Below, piece by piece: positions 12,267 through 19,884 of a stretch of DNA of 21,968 nt. Source of the DNA: a virus; the IMG/VR virus record IMGVR_UViG_3300008117_001417, positions 1 through 21,968 of that record, one strand, 5' to 3'. The notes beneath the pieces were generated by a model. The model had not been told where the DNA came from. It did no database searches and worked only from the letters and a program-made list of their open reading frames with translations. The position numbers and the translations under genes were made by a program. Within the stretch, counting starts at the first letter, position 1. Each line of letters opens with the position of its first letter.

Positions 12267-13390
12267 ACATCATAACGTTTCACAAGCACGTTGAGCTTCA
12301 TTTTAACAAGAGCTCAGGCCAGTCAGTGTTCAAAGGTCTTCCTGGACTAAACTACATCTTTGGCCGCGCTCAACTTGTAAAACTGGCTGGAAGTCAAGAA
12401 TTTAACTCTTCCATCCTCAAACAATCACTTCTAGAACCTCGTCTAGCTAATTTTGTAGCCAGAGAAGGTGAAGGCGGCACAGTCCTAGTTTACAACGGGT
12501 GTGGTGGGTATGGTGACCAGATAATGACCTGGCCACTTACACTGATATTGCACAACATGGGCTACAAAGTTCATGTGCTTGTAGACCCGGGTAATGCGGA
12601 ATGCTGGTCCAACTTTCCATGGATTCAATCTGTAAATGTGTTGCCGATTGATCTCTCCATCTTCAATCTGTTCGATCACCACATCATGATGGAAGTTGTG
12701 GCCAATCTAGATGAGCATTCGCCACAACTTCACCCGCTAGACTCAATGCTATTCAAAATTGGAATTGACCCTAGTAAGGTTGATCCTGGCCTTAAGTCTG
12801 TTGCTCCAAATTTTACCCTGGACGAGACGGCCTTGGCGGATAAAGTTGTTGGAAACATGCCTATCGGCATATTTCAACTTTCAGCTGCATCACGTGTTAG
12901 ATCTCTCACGCCAGACGAATCGGTGAGCCTGTTGCTTCATGTTGCAAAGTCTTTTCCAAACTTAGTTTGGTATGCCATCTATGATGGCATTGGTCATACT
13001 CATGTCTTCAATGACATGCTTAAAGATCATCCTATAAATGTTGTGCCATATGTTGCACCGAACTTGAGAGTTTTGTGGGCAATGATTCAAAAAGCCAGAA
13101 TTTGTGTTGCACCTGATAGTATGGTTGTCCACATTGCCGGGTCCATGGGTGTTCCATGCGTTGGGCTTTGGGGACCAGTAAGGCCTGGTACTCGAGTGAG
13201 TTACTATCATCACCACTACTCCATCTTCAAACAAGACGCCTGTCATATGGCACCATGCCATGCTTATACGTCATCTTTTCCACGGTATTGTCCAACAGCT
13301 CAGATGCCGCAATGTGCTGTTTTGTCCGCAATATCTTTCAATGAAGTTGTCGATAAAATTAGGTGTGTACAAGACACCGTAACCAAATAA
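12263..13390 (+). CDS. GT9-type glycosyltransferase (heptosyltransferase-like)
   Basis: Family 9 enzymes move a sugar, classically ADP-heptose, onto lipopolysaccharide core. The GT-B fold signatures are present: a Gly-rich N-terminal loop GCGGYGDQIMTWPL (79-92), a second-domain start IGIFQLSAASRVRSLTPDE (201-219), and the donor-site motif PDSMVVHIAGSMGVPCVGLWGP (284-305), where the family has D-S-x-x-x-H-x-A. A Cys cluster at 327, 332, 343 and 351 lies in the C-terminus. The first 70 residues are an extension of unknown role. It is followed 22 nt later by an FkbM methyltransferase, so the pair may build and methylate a sugar on the virion or host surface. Donor and acceptor are unknown. Confidence 0.85.
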   Translation: MNIITFHKHVELHFNKSSGQSVFKGLPGLNYIFGRAQLVKLAGSQEFNSSILKQSLLEPRLANFVAREGEGGTVLVYNGCGGYGDQIMTWPLTLILHNMGYKVHVLVDPGNAECWSNFPWIQSVNVLPIDLSIFNLFDHHIMMEVVANLDEHSPQLHPLDSMLFKIGIDPSKVDPGLKSVAPNFTLDETALADKVVGNMPIGIFQLSAASRVRSLTPDESVSLLLHVAKSFPNLVWYAIYDGIGHTHVFNDMLKDHPINVVPYVAPNLRVLWAMIQKARICVAPDSMVVHIAGSMGVPCVGLWGPVRPGTRVSYYHHHYSIFKQDACHMAPCHAYTSSFPRYCPTAQMPQCAVLSAISFNEVVDKIRCVQDTVTK

Positions 13391-13412
13391 AGGGGCGTCC
13401 CGCGGAGTAGAT

Positions 13413-14075
13413 ATGTCAAGCATAGATGTAAACTTCCTGAGAGATGGCAACCCAGGAGTATTCGATGAGGTTGTCACACGCAATGGCTATGGAATCCAGA
13501 AAGGTTGTTTCAAGGGTCAATTAGTCATTGACTTTGGAGCCCACATTGGAACCTTTGCCTACATGGCTCACTCATTGGGTGAGGCTGAAAGGGTTGTCTG
13601 TGTGGAACCCAACCCTAGAAACTATGAACGTCTTGAGAGATGTTTTGGTGGTCATCACCAATTCTTTCTTGAAAATAGGGCCGCAAGTCGTGATTACACC
13701 CCTGTGAGAATCAGTGATTCTGACAATGTTTCAACGACTGGTTCTGTTGGCCATCTTGTGAACAGTGTGCCACTTCAGGAATTTGTCCACCGATTTGCTG
13801 AGTACAGAGGAAAAGCCACACTCAAGTGTGACATCGAAGGTGGTGAGTATGATGTGCTATGGACCTGTCATAGAAAAGAAGTCACGTTCTTCAACACCAT
13901 ACTGCTTGAAACCCATGACTCTGTTGAAAGACACTTAGCCATGAATGAGTACCTCAAGCTTTTTGGCTACAAGATTTCTAGTCAACATCAGATGTTCAAA
14001 TGGGACGTGTTGCCAGATGGTAGTACCACGAACTGGCAACCACTCAATGCTTGGGTGTCTCGATTCGATCTATGA
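13413..14075 (+). CDS. FkbM-family SAM-dependent methyltransferase
   Basis: FkbM enzymes methylate hydroxyls on sugars or polyketides using S-adenosylmethionine. Motif I VIDFGAHIGTF (38-48), the acidic end of strand 2 VVCVEPNP (61-68; Glu65), and the family hallmark LKCDIEGGEYDVL (137-149) are all present, as is LLETHD (164-169). The 220-aa length is normal. ATG 13413 has one of the few good Shine-Dalgarno sites here (GGAG about 6 nt upstream), in a GC-rich 22-nt gap after the glycosyltransferase. The natural partner is the sugar made by that enzyme. Substrate inferred from context only. Confidence 0.88.
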   Translation: MSSIDVNFLRDGNPGVFDEVVTRNGYGIQKGCFKGQLVIDFGAHIGTFAYMAHSLGEAERVVCVEPNPRNYERLERCFGGHHQFFLENRAASRDYTPVRISDSDNVSTTGSVGHLVNSVPLQEFVHRFAEYRGKATLKCDIEGGEYDVLWTCHRKEVTFFNTILLETHDSVERHLAMNEYLKLFGYKISSQHQMFKWDVLPDGSTTNWQPLNAWVSRFDL

Positions 14076-15688
14076 TTTTCCTTCGCGAAACAGCTATCTA
14101 TCTCCACATTGAAGGTGATGCCAAAGAGCTGTCAGCTCTTATTGACGAGACAAAAATAAGGCCACCAAACTATTGGCGTGCAGACTCATACCAGCTTTAC
14201 AAGATGACTGGTGGTGAGAAAGGCTGGGACGGTTACATGCGTCTGATTGAACGTTCAGCCGCTCAAGCTGGTAAAGCTCTTCGTGGACTTCAGGACTCCA
14301 TACTTGAAGCCTGCAAGAAGCTAAACATCGAAGTCAACAAGGACAAGCTGATCAAGAGTCCATTTCATGGTTTGGTTGTTGATGACATTCCTGATGATCT
14401 TCTTGTTGCAGACTTTGATCTTGATGGCAACCAGAAGTCATGCATTGCATCCTGGTTGAATCACGCCCATGGCGTGCATAAAGTCACTGTCAGTGGTGGT
14501 AAGACAGCCATGTTTTGTGCTGCGGCTGCCATGATCAAGAGAAGGTTTCCTGAGTCAAGATTCCTCTATCTTACACCTACAGAACGACTCATCAACCAAG
14601 TTTATCGTGAGTCACGAAAGTTTCTTCCTGACTGGGACATCACTCAGTTTGGTGGTGGCAAGAAAAATTGTGAAGGCAAAGACATGGTTGTGGCGACTGC
14701 AGCTTGTATGCACGCCAACTACGATGAGTTGACCTATGAGAAGTGGTTCAGGACTTTCATGACAGTGCTTGTGGATGAGAGTCACCATTCTTCTAGTGAG
14801 AGTTGGCAACGCATCCTTCTTTCAACTCCAGCCTTCTTTAGGCTAGGTGCCTCAGACACCACTCGTGAGGATGATGTGGTGTCTTTTTCAAGGATCCATG
14901 GACTTGTGGGTCCTATCAGGAATCGCGTTGAGGTTGACCCACTGATTCGTGTGGGTCGTGTGGCCAAACCCACCATCTATATCGTTGACAACCTAAATTC
15001 TGGCAACTACAGACAGGGTGAGGAGGACGGTTATGCGAGAAACAAGAAAGGTGAGCTGATACCAACTCAAAATATGCATCACATCCAAGTGGATGACGAT
15101 GATATTGAGATTGAATCTCGTTGGTGTTTGCTTGAACGTACCAACGACTTGGGCATCATTCAGTTCAAGGAACGAAACAACTTGATAGCTGAATGGGCCA
15201 AGCATTTCTCTGACCAAGGACACCCAACACTTGTTGTTGCCACGCGGACTTTGCACATCCTTATCTTGCAAGCCTGCATCTCCAAAGTAGTGGATCCAAG
15301 TCTTGTAAAGATCCTTTTCTCAACCCATGATTCAACTGAAAGAGATGAGACTTTTGAATGGCTCAAGAAAACGCCTGGAGCTGTCCTGATCACGCCTCTT
15401 GTCAAGGAGGGTGTGAGTATCAACGAGATCCGTGGTGGCATCGTGGCTGACCATGTGGTTTCTCACGAGCTAATGTCTCAGATCATTGGTCGCTTCATTC
15501 GCCAGAAGAAGACTGGCAAGAATGAATGTGAGATCGTGATGTTTATCGACAGACAACACCCACGACTGAAAAAGAATGGTCTAGCCCTGTTGGAAAAGCT
15601 AGAGAAGATTCGTGGATATGAGTATGTGTTCCCAGTCTTGGGACCAGACACGAAGAGTAAAGGCACTCGTTATGAGTGCCTATTTTAG
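14072..15688 (+). CDS. SF2 DNA/RNA helicase, UvsW-like
   Basis: Likely unwinds branched DNA (recombination, replication restart) or RNA. Motifs, numbered from the chosen start: a QKS-type upstream motif near 121, Walker A VSGGKT (140-145), Ia LYLTPTERL, motif II VDESHH (234-239), motif III LGASDT (258-263), and motif VI QIIGRFIRQ (470-478). Walker A is unusual, with Val/Ser where Ala/Gly are common. The 538-aa length is close to UvsW (about 500). I chose ATG 14072, which overlaps the FkbM stop as ATGA, rather than the TTG at 14051. The last codons contain the operon terminator hairpin. Confidence 0.85.
   Translation: MIFLRETAIYLHIEGDAKELSALIDETKIRPPNYWRADSYQLYKMTGGEKGWDGYMRLIERSAAQAGKALRGLQDSILEACKKLNIEVNKDKLIKSPFHGLVVDDIPDDLLVADFDLDGNQKSCIASWLNHAHGVHKVTVSGGKTAMFCAAAAMIKRRFPESRFLYLTPTERLINQVYRESRKFLPDWDITQFGGGKKNCEGKDMVVATAACMHANYDELTYEKWFRTFMTVLVDESHHSSSESWQRILLSTPAFFRLGASDTTREDDVVSFSRIHGLVGPIRNRVEVDPLIRVGRVAKPTIYIVDNLNSGNYRQGEEDGYARNKKGELIPTQNMHHIQVDDDDIEIESRWCLLERTNDLGIIQFKERNNLIAEWAKHFSDQGHPTLVVATRTLHILILQACISKVVDPSLVKILFSTHDSTERDETFEWLKKTPGAVLITPLVKEGVSINEIRGGIVADHVVSHELMSQIIGRFIRQKKTGKNECEIVMFIDRQHPRLKKNGLALLEKLEKIRGYEYVFPVLGPDTKSKGTRYECLF
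15661..15687 (+). terminator. Intrinsic terminator at a convergent junction, possibly bidirectional
   Basis: AGGCACTC (15661-15668) and GAGTGCCT (15674-15681) form a perfect 8-bp stem with a GTTAT loop, followed by ATTTTAG on the + strand. It encodes the last residues of the helicase. On the - strand the tail is TTTACTCTT, a weaker run, so it may also end the AAA+ operon. Confidence 0.75.
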
Positions 15689-16263
15689 AGATCCAGCCAG
15701 TCTAGCCAACCATTCATAGTCCACTCTGTCCTGGCCTCTGGGAATCTCTTCAAGTACAAGTCTTTTAGGCTGGACTTGGCAATCTTCTCTTCAGCCTCTG
15801 GCCAGCGTGCTTTCAAGGCCTTTGTTGCATACGTGTAAGCCTGGGCTGGATTTTCAGCCAGAGCACTGAGTACCCTTGGGTTACTCGTCTTTTTGCCATT
15901 CAGAGCAGACTTGATTTCTCGGTCCTGCGCTGCTTTCATCATCAGGTCATATCCACCCACACGGTGTTGTGATGATATTTCGCCAGGAGGTTGCTCATAG
16001 ATGTCAGCATGTGTGGCATCCTGTTTGTGAGCCCAACCAGAAACCCATCGGCCTCTGTACTTGTCTCGAGCATATCTGTTTTGTCCAGATTTGTCTCTGT
16101 AGACAATTCTCGCTTTAGTGCCTTGATTCTTTAAGAATCGCATCACTGCTGGCACATCCTCAACAGGGACACGTCCTAACCACGAGGGTGTTCTGTGGGT
16201 TCCCTGGACATTCTTGGGCTTGGCCTCACAGACGAATGATACAATGAAATCAATGGTGCTCAT
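15685..16263 (-). CDS. Unknown basic protein (192 aa) in the AAA+ operon
   Basis: No family recognised. The first 120 residues include WLGRVPVEDVPAVMRFLKNQG and a basic strand-like region KARIVYRDKSGQNRYARDKYRGRWVSGWAHK. The C-terminal 70 residues are helical with Ala/Lys-rich segments and end in WTMNGWLDWLDL. ATG 16263 overlaps the upstream stop (ATGA). It is the last gene behind an AAA+ ATPase, so it may be that ATPase's partner or substrate adaptor. Its 3' end meets the helicase gene with a 4-nt overlap. Confidence 0.6.
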   Translation of the reverse strand: MSTIDFIVSFVCEAKPKNVQGTHRTPSWLGRVPVEDVPAVMRFLKNQGTKARIVYRDKSGQNRYARDKYRGRWVSGWAHKQDATHADIYEQPPGEISSQHRVGGYDLMMKAAQDREIKSALNGKKTSNPRVLSALAENPAQAYTYATKALKARWPEAEEKIAKSSLKDLYLKRFPEARTEWTMNGWLDWLDL

Positions 16264-16583
16264 ACACCCAAAATCTTTGAGATGTCTCGCGTGGCTTTAG
16301 TTCCAATCTTGGATAGCTCTTTCTTGTCATCGTCTGTGTCCATGGGACGATTGCGATTGTTCATCGCTGAGGGAGGAGCATAATCACCTTTTTCTAGGCG
16401 ACCTAGAATGCGATTGGCAATACGTGACAGATAGTTCTCAAAGTCTTGTGTCGCACGACCCACTTGAATCTGCCAAGATTGTGGACCCATGGCATTCTGC
16501 AAACCATTATCAGGCCGTAGCGTCTCTGCTTTGGCCTTGAATGATTGCACCACAGGTGCGAGTTGTTTCTTTGAGATAGGCAT
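16260..16583 (-). CDS. Unknown basic protein (107 aa)
   Basis: I take ATG 16583, one base after the AAA+ stop (TAACATG), over a TTG at 16592 that would overlap that gene. The protein is Lys/Arg/Gln-rich and mainly helical (KKQLAPVVQSFKAKAETL, FENYLSRIANRILGRLEKG), with a polar middle and a helical end. No family recognised. The tight spacing on both sides suggests it works with the AAA+ ATPase. Confidence 0.6.
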   Translation of the reverse strand: MPISKKQLAPVVQSFKAKAETLRPDNGLQNAMGPQSWQIQVGRATQDFENYLSRIANRILGRLEKGDYAPPSAMNNRNRPMDTDDDKKELSKIGTKATRDISKILGV

Positions 16584-16584
16584 G

Positions 16585-17532
16585 TTAGCCAATGATGCGA
16601 TTCACCACACCTGTCTTCTTAGACTCCTTGATGTTTCTGGAGTCACGCAGACGCATGATGACGTCATCCACTGGGTCGCCAATAGCAAAAGCTCCGGCGA
16701 TCAGCTCACGCAAGTGACCAAAGGAAAGTCCCTCAGTCTTCTTGGCCATGTCCTGAATCTGTGAGTCCTCAGCAAGGCCCTTGAGCTTGTGGCTGAGGTA
16801 CTTCAGACGGTGTTCAAACTTGGGCGGACCCACATAGATACGCTTGTCAAAACGACCAGGACGTTGCAGTCTTGGTGATAGACGATCGATGTAGTTTGTC
16901 GTGGCAAGGTAGCAAACTCTGTCAACCTTAAGGTCACCATCCATCAGACGAAGCAGTGTGCGCTCGTCATAGGAGGCCAGCTCATCAGCCTCCTCAAAGG
17001 TAACCACAATACGACGTTCAGGTTCAATCTGCCGGACAGCACCCAGAGCGCTGGAAATTTGATCTGGAGAGTTAGCCATCAGCACGATATCTCCATTCTT
17101 GGCCATGGCCTCACCAACTTGCTGAAGAGCCAAGCTCTTGCCAGATCCAGGGGGACCATAGAGAATGATGCCACGTGACTGCATCAATCCCAACTTCTTG
17201 TAGTGCTCCTTACGCTCCCAGAATGTGGCAATCTCGTTGACAGCCTTGTGCATGGGTGAATCCTCAAACACCATCATCTCATCAGTGTTTGGTTGGATTT
17301 GCTCCAGGAACATGCCACTCATATCATGGCCAATCTTGTAAGCACCAGGTGTGAGACTGTCTGTCAATGTAACATCACCCACAGGGCGGAATTGTGGGCC
17401 AGACACTGTATACTTGAAAAAGCTCTTGGGAACTTCCTTCACACTCTTGGGTGTGGCGATGCGAGGTTGGTCATCAATGTCGTAGGATCCCTCTGATTCG
17501 CCTAGAATTCTCAGCGATGTAGTCTTTCGCAT
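16585..17532 (-). CDS. AAA+ ATPase (FtsH/Cdc48-like module)
   Basis: Residues about 95-290 are one AAA+ module: Walker A GPPGSGKS (126-133), Walker B RIVVTFEEAD (174-183), sensor 1 ATTN (210-213) and the second region of homology with LSPRLQRPGRFDKRI (218-231), which carries the arginine fingers of classic AAA proteins. The usual Walker B Asp-Glu is Glu-Glu (180-181), a conservative change. Residues 1-95 are a separate N-domain likely to choose the substrate. No protease or nuclease domain is attached. The two small downstream genes overlap or abut it. ATG 17532 is divergent from the IPT-domain gene and sits in CATG. Could be a remodelling ATPase in head or tail assembly or replication. Confidence 0.85.
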   Translation of the reverse strand: MRKTTSLRILGESEGSYDIDDQPRIATPKSVKEVPKSFFKYTVSGPQFRPVGDVTLTDSLTPGAYKIGHDMSGMFLEQIQPNTDEMMVFEDSPMHKAVNEIATFWERKEHYKKLGLMQSRGIILYGPPGSGKSLALQQVGEAMAKNGDIVLMANSPDQISSALGAVRQIEPERRIVVTFEEADELASYDERTLLRLMDGDLKVDRVCYLATTNYIDRLSPRLQRPGRFDKRIYVGPPKFEHRLKYLSHKLKGLAEDSQIQDMAKKTEGLSFGHLRELIAGAFAIGDPVDDVIMRLRDSRNIKESKKTGVVNRIIG

Positions 17533-17558
17533 GGCCTAACTACTCGCGTAAGTATCTT

Positions 17559-18281
17559 GTGCTGACGACTGAGCAGATTCAATACGCCGTCGATAAAAAG
17601 ACGTACCAGTTTCAATTTTGGAAGTTGGTGTGGACAAGCCCACAGACACACGTTTTCCAAAGTGATGACAACTTTGGCCTGCAGCATGTTATCATTACTC
17701 TGACAAACAACAGATTTGCCAGAGTCCAAATTGATCTGGGTTATACCACATCGTCTTGGTACGATTGTACTTTGGAAGATGTTCAAAATATGGCCACATA
17801 TTTTTTCCAAAAGTGGGGTCCAGATCCAGGGTCAGTGTGGCAGGGCACAGCCACACTCAGCGGGACTTATGGCCCTATTGGAACATATGTGGAGATTGTT
17901 GGTCGTTTGCTATTGAACGCAACATTTATGTTTGGTGAAACACCAATAATTCCAGAAACCTTGACAGATTCATTTGCAGCATTTCTGGTCCCATCGGTGC
18001 CAGATGGAAATTACATAGTGACTGTAAGTGGTACAAATATTGGCACATTTGGTGTTAGAGAGCCCAATGACACACCTCTTATCACCTATGTTGTTCAGTC
18101 AGATTCGCTCTATGTGACTATAGTGGGTGATGGTTTCCATTCTAATCAGACGACAGTTGTTATGTTTGGTGTTACATATAGTGTCAATGTCATAAAACCC
18201 ACTGAGTGTAACTTCCTTGCAAATGTAGTCATGGGTCCTTTTGTGTTGACTACCCCTCATGGGTCAGTCTCCTATCCCTAA
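17559..18281 (+). CDS. Virion-type protein with two IPT/TIG-like Ig domains; true start uncertain
   Basis: Residues 104-168 match an IPT/TIG fold (YGPIGTYVEIVG ... FMFGETP ... SFAAFLVPSVPDGNYIVTVSG). Residues about 174-240 look like a second copy (LYVTIVGDGFHSNQTTVVMFG ... ANVVMGPFVLTTPHG). These Ig-like domains decorate phage tails and capsids. The first 100 residues are of unknown fold (YQFQFWKLVW, TLEDVQNMATYFFQKW). GTG 17559 is the only standard start, but the frame stays open upstream to 17523 and reads PNYSRKYL just before it. ATG 17531 is one base out of frame with that. Divergent from the AAA+ gene; followed by two + genes. Confidence 0.75.
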   Translation: MLTTEQIQYAVDKKTYQFQFWKLVWTSPQTHVFQSDDNFGLQHVIITLTNNRFARVQIDLGYTTSSWYDCTLEDVQNMATYFFQKWGPDPGSVWQGTATLSGTYGPIGTYVEIVGRLLLNATFMFGETPIIPETLTDSFAAFLVPSVPDGNYIVTVSGTNIGTFGVREPNDTPLITYVVQSDSLYVTIVGDGFHSNQTTVVMFGVTYSVNVIKPTECNFLANVVMGPFVLTTPHGSVSYP

Positions 18282-18298
18282 CCAGTAGTTACCTTGCT

Positions 18299-18766
18299 AT
18301 GCCAGCCAAAGGCAAAAAATTCTCAAAGAGCTACACAGACTCTAAGACAGGCAGAAAGCGTACTGTTTCATATGGAGCTAAAGGCTACAAAATCAAACCT
18401 GGCACCTCAGCTGGTGATTCTTACTGTGCCCGCTCCTATGGAATTTCCCAGAAGGCTGGCTATGACTGTGCTGGCAAAGACAGAAACAAGCCAAACTGTC
18501 TGAGCAGAAAGAAGTGGCATTGTCGTGGCAAGAAGAGTGTGAAGGAGCACATTGATGACGTCATCAATGACATGCTAGCCGTCTCTTTTCAAACTGAACC
18601 CAAGTCTAACAAGGTAAATCTAGGAGAACCTCATGAACTTGCTCCGCAAGATAATCGCAGCGCTCAAATTGGCCGTTCAATTATACAGCTTGCCCAAGAA
18701 CTTGTTGATCTTCACTCTCAAGAGGGTGAAGACATTGATCTTGAGTTTGAAGAAGTAACTGTCTGA
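18299..18766 (+). CDS. Basic Cys-containing phage protein (155 aa)
   Basis: The first 80 residues are very basic with four Cys (43, 57, 67, 75) in GDSYCARSYGI ... YDCAG ... PNCLSRKKWHCRGKKS. I recall similar short proteins (xGDSYCARSxGI ... LSRKKWxCxG) in many large phages, with no known function. The Cys could bind zinc, but the spacing is not a standard finger. The last 75 residues are acidic and helical (EHIDDVINDMLAV, LAQELVDLHSQEGEDIDLEFEE). ATG 18299, 17 nt after the previous stop; followed 3 nt later by the nuclease gene. Confidence 0.7.
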   Translation: MPAKGKKFSKSYTDSKTGRKRTVSYGAKGYKIKPGTSAGDSYCARSYGISQKAGYDCAGKDRNKPNCLSRKKWHCRGKKSVKEHIDDVINDMLAVSFQTEPKSNKVNLGEPHELAPQDNRSAQIGRSIIQLAQELVDLHSQEGEDIDLEFEEVTV

Positions 18767-18769
18767 TTT

Positions 18770-19228
18770 ATGCCATTTGAGTACCATGCCAGAGTTAGAC
18801 AAGTGGTGGATGGTGACACCATTGTTGTAGATATCGACTTGGGCTTTGATGTGGTCCTAGCTAACCAAAAGGTTAGATTCAATGGCATTGACACGCCTGA
18901 GAGTCGTACTGCTGACAAGGTTGAAAAGGTATTTGGTCTTCACAGCAAGGATTTTGTCAAAGGATTTGTTGATAAATGCCAAAACCAGGTGATAGTTCGC
19001 ACCTATCTGAGTGATTCCACTGAGAAATTTGGCCGAATCCTGGGTGACATACTAAATCCCAACGACACCAGTAAGTCTCTTAATGACATCATGATTGAGA
19101 GTGGACTTGCGGTAAAATACTTGGGTGAGAACAAGGCCCTGGTATCAGAAGCTCATCTCAAAAACAGAAAACGCCTGATTGACTCAGGCGCTGTAAAGAT
19201 GACATACAAAGAAGCTGGAGTTTCCTAG
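18770..19228 (+). CDS. Staphylococcal-nuclease-like endonuclease (SNase)
   Basis: A small Ca2+-dependent-type nuclease that cuts DNA or RNA. The OB-fold signature VVDGDTIVV (12-20) carries the metal-binding Asp16. VRFNGIDTPE (35-44) carries Arg36, Asp41, Thr42 and Glu44, and KFGRILGD (86-93) carries Arg89. These match Asp21, Arg35, Asp40, Thr41, Glu43 and Arg87 of the staphylococcal enzyme, so it should be active. LNDIMIESGLAVKY (104-117) is also typical. No signal peptide, so it acts in the cell, perhaps on host DNA. ATG 18770, 3 nt after the upstream gene. Its 3' end holds the terminator of the opposite operon. Confidence 0.9.
   Translation: MPFEYHARVRQVVDGDTIVVDIDLGFDVVLANQKVRFNGIDTPESRTADKVEKVFGLHSKDFVKGFVDKCQNQVIVRTYLSDSTEKFGRILGDILNPNDTSKSLNDIMIESGLAVKYLGENKALVSEAHLKNRKRLIDSGAVKMTYKEAGVS
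19157..19190 (-). terminator. Intrinsic terminator of the leftward thyA operon
   Basis: CGCCTGA (19172-19178) and TCAGGCG (19184-19190) form a perfect 7-bp GC-rich stem with a 5-nt loop. On the - strand it is followed by TTTTCTGTTTTTG. It lies 35 nt past the stop of the - gene ending at 19225, inside the convergent nuclease gene. Confidence 0.8.
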
Positions 19229-19884
19229 TCTTTGAAGCCTCTGGCTTTTCTCTCTTTGTAGATTAAGTTGTCTCTTCTTCCTGCCTCTGAGTTGATTCTC
19301 GTCAACTCATCTGTCTGGTATTTGAACCATTCATGCTTGATTGGTTGCTTGTTCACATGGGCTAGCTTACCCATGCTGCTCAGTATCTCTGTCTGCTCAC
19401 AGTCACAACATTCTGATTCGTAGACTGGATTGTAGATCCAACCAAAGTACCTGTAGCATTCATTGGTCATCACTGGCAGTGTGATAAGATCACGCCAGTG
19501 ATCTCCTAAACGTGGATCATCATTGTAATTGATCATCCACGCCCATGGGTTTTCTTTGATGTCTTCTCTGATCTGAGCATCCCAACCCTGATGAGGAATC
19601 ATATCATCAGCCACTGCTACAAGAATGTCCCACCCATCCGGTGAGATACCATGATTTATGGCTGCAATTTTCCCCTTGGGTGGTGTCACTGTCAGCCCAA
19701 TTCTTTTTGGACTGCTTCTAGACCCGTAGTCTCTTGATAGATCCTTCGGCCAGGGATCATCCTCATCGACTGTTACTAGAAAATCAACCTTGTCAAGATC
19801 CTCACAAGTAAAGATGTAGTTTTGGAAGTTTTCCTTAAACTGATTCCACCTGTGCTTTGTGGGATATTTGACTAGTATTCTCAT
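19225..19884 (-). CDS. GT-A (family 2-like) glycosyltransferase-like protein
   Basis: Probably transfers a nucleotide-activated sugar. The layout is that of a GT-A fold: MRILVKYPTKHR, then FLVTVDEDDP (35-44) at the end of a strand, GKIAAINHGI (71-80) resembling the K-x-x-A-x-N-x-G helix of family 2, and ILVAVADDMIPHQGW (87-101) holding the likely DxD-type metal site (Asp93, Asp94). NYNDDPRLGDHW near 119 and a Cys/Glu patch ESECCDCEQTE near 156 follow. The 219-aa length is short for GT2, so only the catalytic core is present. ATG overlaps the thyA stop (ATGA). Substrate unknown. Confidence 0.75.
   Translation of the reverse strand: MRILVKYPTKHRWNQFKENFQNYIFTCEDLDKVDFLVTVDEDDPWPKDLSRDYGSRSSPKRIGLTVTPPKGKIAAINHGISPDGWDILVAVADDMIPHQGWDAQIREDIKENPWAWMINYNDDPRLGDHWRDLITLPVMTNECYRYFGWIYNPVYESECCDCEQTEILSSMGKLAHVNKQPIKHEWFKYQTDELTRINSEAGRRDNLIYKERKARGFKD
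19234..19258 (+). terminator. Probable intrinsic terminator after the nuclease gene
   Basis: GAAGCC (19234-19239) pairs with GGCTTT (19243-19248), including one G-T wobble, around a TCT loop, and is followed by TCTCTCTTTG. It begins 6 nt after the nuclease stop, inside the convergent glycosyltransferase-like gene. The stem is short, so strength is uncertain. Confidence 0.5.

Noticed and set aside
12972-12990. 8-bp-arm hairpin with a TAT loop in the GT9 gene
   Set aside because: Arms of 8 bp are expected a few times by chance; no T-run or start site nearby.
14051-14071. TTG start upstream of the helicase ATG
   Set aside because: ATG 14072 overlaps the previous stop as ATGA, the usual link here; the TTG would only add seven residues inside the FkbM gene.
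19511-19541. Inverted repeat with 12-nt arms and one mismatch in the GT-A gene
   Set aside because: With one mismatch allowed, a repeat like this is expected by chance about once in a window this long.
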